DNA from: Candidatus Bathyarchaeota archaeon
GTDB lineage: Archaea; Thermoproteota; Bathyarchaeia; Bathyarchaeales; B26-1
Assembly: GCA_003662645.1 (NCBI GenBank)
Contig: QMYL01000039.1
Span: 1 to 7,689, forward strand
Direction of reading: 5' to 3'
DNA length: 7,689 nucleotides
Both the position numbers and the translations under genes were made by a program. A model generated the notes under the pieces. The model saw only the letters and a program-made list of their open reading frames with translations. It made no database searches and was not told where the DNA came from. This document shows positions 6,352 to 7,689 of this stretch, in pieces. Within the stretch, counting starts at the first letter, position 1; the number at the start of each line of letters is the position of its first letter.

Positions 6352-7485
6352 CTACTCCTCCGAGGTTAAGTACTCCCTCCACCACTCGTCCCTTAGGTAT
6401 TCTTCCCTCTCCTCTTCCTTCTCCTCAGCTTCCTCTTCCTCCTTCGGGGCCTCTGGAACCTCCTCGGCCTCCTCCTCTTCTTCCTCCTTGAGCTCCTCTT
6501 CAACTGCACGTGTAGGTTTCTCGGGCTTCCTAGGTTTCTCCTCAGGCTTTGTCAGCCTCTCTATGGTCTCTTTCAGGAGTATAACGTCGCCTATCTTCCT
6601 TATGTACGACCAGTCTATGGGAAGCTCCTGTGCCACCTCCCTCCTCTCCTCGACCTTCTTGGGTATCTGGATGTTCTTCGACTCAGCCCATGGGATTAAG
6701 TATCTGCTCTTTATCTCGCTTGATGTAAATCTACCTTTGAGGTTTAGGTCCTTGGCCACGGTCCGGTATAGGTCCCTCTCGCTCTTGAACCTTGATGGAA
6801 CTAGGCGGCTTACAAGCTCGTCGAGGTCCGGTAGCTCCATCCTCTTCACCTTCTCCAGCTGGATCAGCAACCCTGGGGGAGCCCCTATCCTGAGGAGGAA
6901 CTTCTTGGCTGAGCCTACTATGCGAGCCTCCGAATCTATGACTGTTCTACCCTTGAGGAAATCCGTGCCCCTGTATGGAACCTTCTCGGTTATCTCGACC
7001 CCTCTCCTCTTCGCCTCGATCGGTTCCCTTAACAGGATGCACTTCCCAAGCTCGGACACGCCTATCTTCTCTATGAGGTTCCAGTCTACACTGCCCTGCT
7101 CTACCCTCTCCTCAATCTCCTCTGTCTTGACGGGTATAGTGATACCTCTCATATCTGCGAACCTTATGAGCTCCTTTAGGGTTATGGGGTGAGATGAGGG
7201 TAGATCAAGCTCCTCCCTTATCCTGTTATGTAACTCCTCGATCGGGCTTCTTCTGCCCAAGAACCCCCTACCAGAGGAGAGGACATCTATTAACTCCTTT
7301 ACCAGCCTTTCCTCATCTGGACGTTTGACTCTCCTCTTCTCTATACCATACAGGTGGACGAGTATCTTATCGGGTTCAACCTCGAAGGAGTCAACCCAGC
7401 CACAGATGTAACCTTCAGAGTCGACCACGATCGAATCCAGCAAATCCTCCTCCCGGAGGTATTCAGAACCGATAGGTGACACCAT
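6352..7485 (-). CDS. Tandem PRC-barrel-like protein with acidic tail, unknown function
   Basis: A 377-residue protein not matched to a named family. It contains two copies of one module. In copy 1 (about 10-157) a PRC-barrel-like beta segment with VVDSEGYICG (20-29) is followed by a helical part, then IPVKTEEIEE (117-126), DWNLIEKIG (134-142) and LLREPIE (151-157). In copy 2 (about 172-310) the counterparts are VIDSEARIVG (182-191), IPKKVEERRE (274-283), DWSYIRKIG (291-299) and LLKETIE (303-309). After a Lys/Pro linker comes a very acidic tail (23 Glu in residues 329-362) and an aromatic end, EYLRDEWWREYL (362-373). PRC barrels are small beta domains used for protein or RNA contacts (for example RimM, archaeal CdvA). 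No enzyme motif, signal peptide or membrane segment is seen. It is the first gene of the operon with the ATPase and ligase. ATG 7485 abuts GGGAG; GTG 7482 is an alternative start. The gene is real; its role is unknown. Confidence 0.85.
   Translation of the reverse strand: MVSPIGSEYLREEDLLDSIVVDSEGYICGWVDSFEVEPDKILVHLYGIEKRRVKRPDEERLVKELIDVLSSGRGFLGRRSPIEELHNRIREELDLPSSHPITLKELIRFADMRGITIPVKTEEIEERVEQGSVDWNLIEKIGVSELGKCILLREPIEAKRRGVEITEKVPYRGTDFLKGRTVIDSEARIVGSAKKFLLRIGAPPGLLIQLEKVKRMELPDLDELVSRLVPSRFKSERDLYRTVAKDLNLKGRFTSSEIKSRYLIPWAESKNIQIPKKVEERREVAQELPIDWSYIRKIGDVILLKETIERLTKPEEKPRKPEKPTRAVEEELKEEEEEEAEEVPEAPKEEEEAEEKEEEREEYLRDEWWREYLTSEE
6400..6501. repeat. Low-complexity purine/pyrimidine tract encoding the acidic tail
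   Basis: About 100 bases of nearly pure pyrimidine on the plus strand (CTTCCTCCT-type), encoding 23 Glu in 34 residues (329-362) by GAG/GAA codons on the minus strand. Such homopurine tracts can change length by slippage and can form unusual DNA structures. It is in frame and explains the long but spurious plus-strand reading frames across this area. Confidence 0.7.
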
Positions 7486-7529
7486 CTCCCAGATTCACCA
7501 TAACCATCATTTTATCTTATCAACTAAAA

Positions 7530-7558
7530 AACTTTTATTCATTAAGGGTATAAAAGTT
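7530..7558. promoter_or_regulatory. Divergent promoter with mirrored TATA elements
   Basis: AACTTTTAT (7530-7538) and ATAAAAGTT (7550-7558) form a perfect 9-bp inverted repeat with an 11-base spacer. Each arm carries ATAAAAG reading outward. The right arm (TATAAAAG, 7549-7556) predicts a plus transcript start near 7579, about 20 bases before TTG 7599. The left arm predicts a minus start near 7509, about 24 bases before ATG 7485. A further ATAAAA on the minus strand at 7515-7510 could give a leaderless message for the minus gene. The symmetry also makes the dyad a possible operator. Confidence 0.5.
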
Positions 7559-7585
7559 AAATCGTCCATTTGAGGATGGCGGCCT

Positions 7586-7592
7586 GGGGGAG
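7586..7592 (+). promoter_or_regulatory. Ribosome binding site before the TTG start
   Basis: GGGGGAG ends six bases before TTG 7599. That is good spacing, and it is the main reason for choosing this start in a frame that has no ATG or GTG between the upstream stop at 7551-7553 and the window end. Confidence 0.5.
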
Positions 7593-7598
7593 AACTCC

Positions 7599-7689
7599 TT
7601 GTCCGCAAAGAAAGCCGTGTTGATAATCTGTATAATCGGTTGTTTACTTGCTTCACTATTCCTGTTCTCCTTCACATCGGAGTTCCTAA
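7599..7689 (+). CDS. Start of a membrane-anchored or secreted protein (partial)
   Basis: An open frame from TTG 7599 continues past the window edge; the last base is the first of an incomplete codon. The 30 visible residues read Met-Ser-Ala-Lys-Lys followed by a hydrophobic stretch, AVLIICIIGCLLASLFLFSF (residues 6-25). This is a typical signal peptide or N-terminal membrane anchor: a short basic n-region, then about 20 apolar residues. Two cysteines (C11, C15) lie in the hydrophobic segment, but too little is visible to call a lipobox. A ribosome binding site and a TATA element at sensible distances support expression divergent from the PRC-like gene. The function cannot be told from this fragment. 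Confidence 0.6.
   Translation, partial: MSAKKAVLIICIIGCLLASLFLFSFTSEFL

Noticed and set aside
5604..6491. A 295-codon open frame on the plus strand
   Set aside because: It lies antisense to the ATPase gene and the acidic tail of the PRC protein. The product is Ser/Pro/Leu-rich low complexity mirroring the Glu-rich tract, and no domain is seen.
6488..7192. A 234-codon open frame on the plus strand
   Set aside because: It is antisense to the PRC-like protein, which has a clear internal duplication and sensible codon use. The antisense product is Ser-rich with no recognisable fold.
6352..7485. Identity as CdvA, the archaeal cell-division PRC-barrel protein
   Set aside because: CdvA has one PRC barrel and a long coiled coil and sits beside CdvB/CdvC. 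This protein has two modules, no coiled coil and DNA-ligase neighbours.
7576..7623. A 15-codon ORF starting at ATG 7576
   Set aside because: It starts before the predicted transcript start and stops after 15 codons in a different frame. The TTG frame with a good ribosome binding site and signal-peptide-like N-terminus is preferred.

Overview
The window looks like part of a chromosome from a thermophilic archaeon, most likely of the TACK/Thermoproteota side. The evidence is an archaeal-type ATP-dependent DNA ligase, a KaiC/RadA-like ATPase, a PRC-barrel-type protein, archaeal TATA elements, GAGGT/GGTGAT-type ribosome binding sites, TTG starts, and heavy use of AGG/AGA (Arg) and ATA (Ile) codons with charged, E/K/R-rich proteins. 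No gene pins the lineage more exactly, and there is no rRNA or tRNA to help.

Left part (1-3245, plus strand). There are three separately spaced genes: a uroporphyrinogen-decarboxylase-fold protein (5-1054), a D-2-hydroxyacid dehydrogenase (1542-2555, TTG start) and a 110-residue coiled-coil protein (2849-3181). The first two look metabolic. The 487-bp gap between them holds a doubtful 72-codon minus-strand ORF and a cluster of CTCAACC-like motifs. The gap before the coiled-coil gene holds two copies of a palindromic 12-mer 23 bp apart, a plausible operator.

Right part (3246-7485, minus strand). Three genes read in the same direction with gaps of 29 and 38 bp, an apparent operon. In transcription order they are a 377-residue protein built from two tandem PRC-barrel-like modules plus a very acidic tail, a 415-residue winged-helix/RecA-fold (KaiC/RadA-like) ATPase, and a complete replicative-type ATP-dependent DNA ligase. 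The ligase is certain. The other two have recognisable folds but no assigned role, and the linkage suggests a DNA repair, recombination or replication function. This operon is the most interesting content of the window.

Right edge. A divergent gene begins at 7599 (TTG) with a hydrophobic N-terminus and runs off the end. The divergent intergenic region has a perfect 9-bp inverted repeat whose two arms each carry an ATAAAAG TATA-like element, one facing each gene. No mobile element, CRISPR array or RNA gene was seen.
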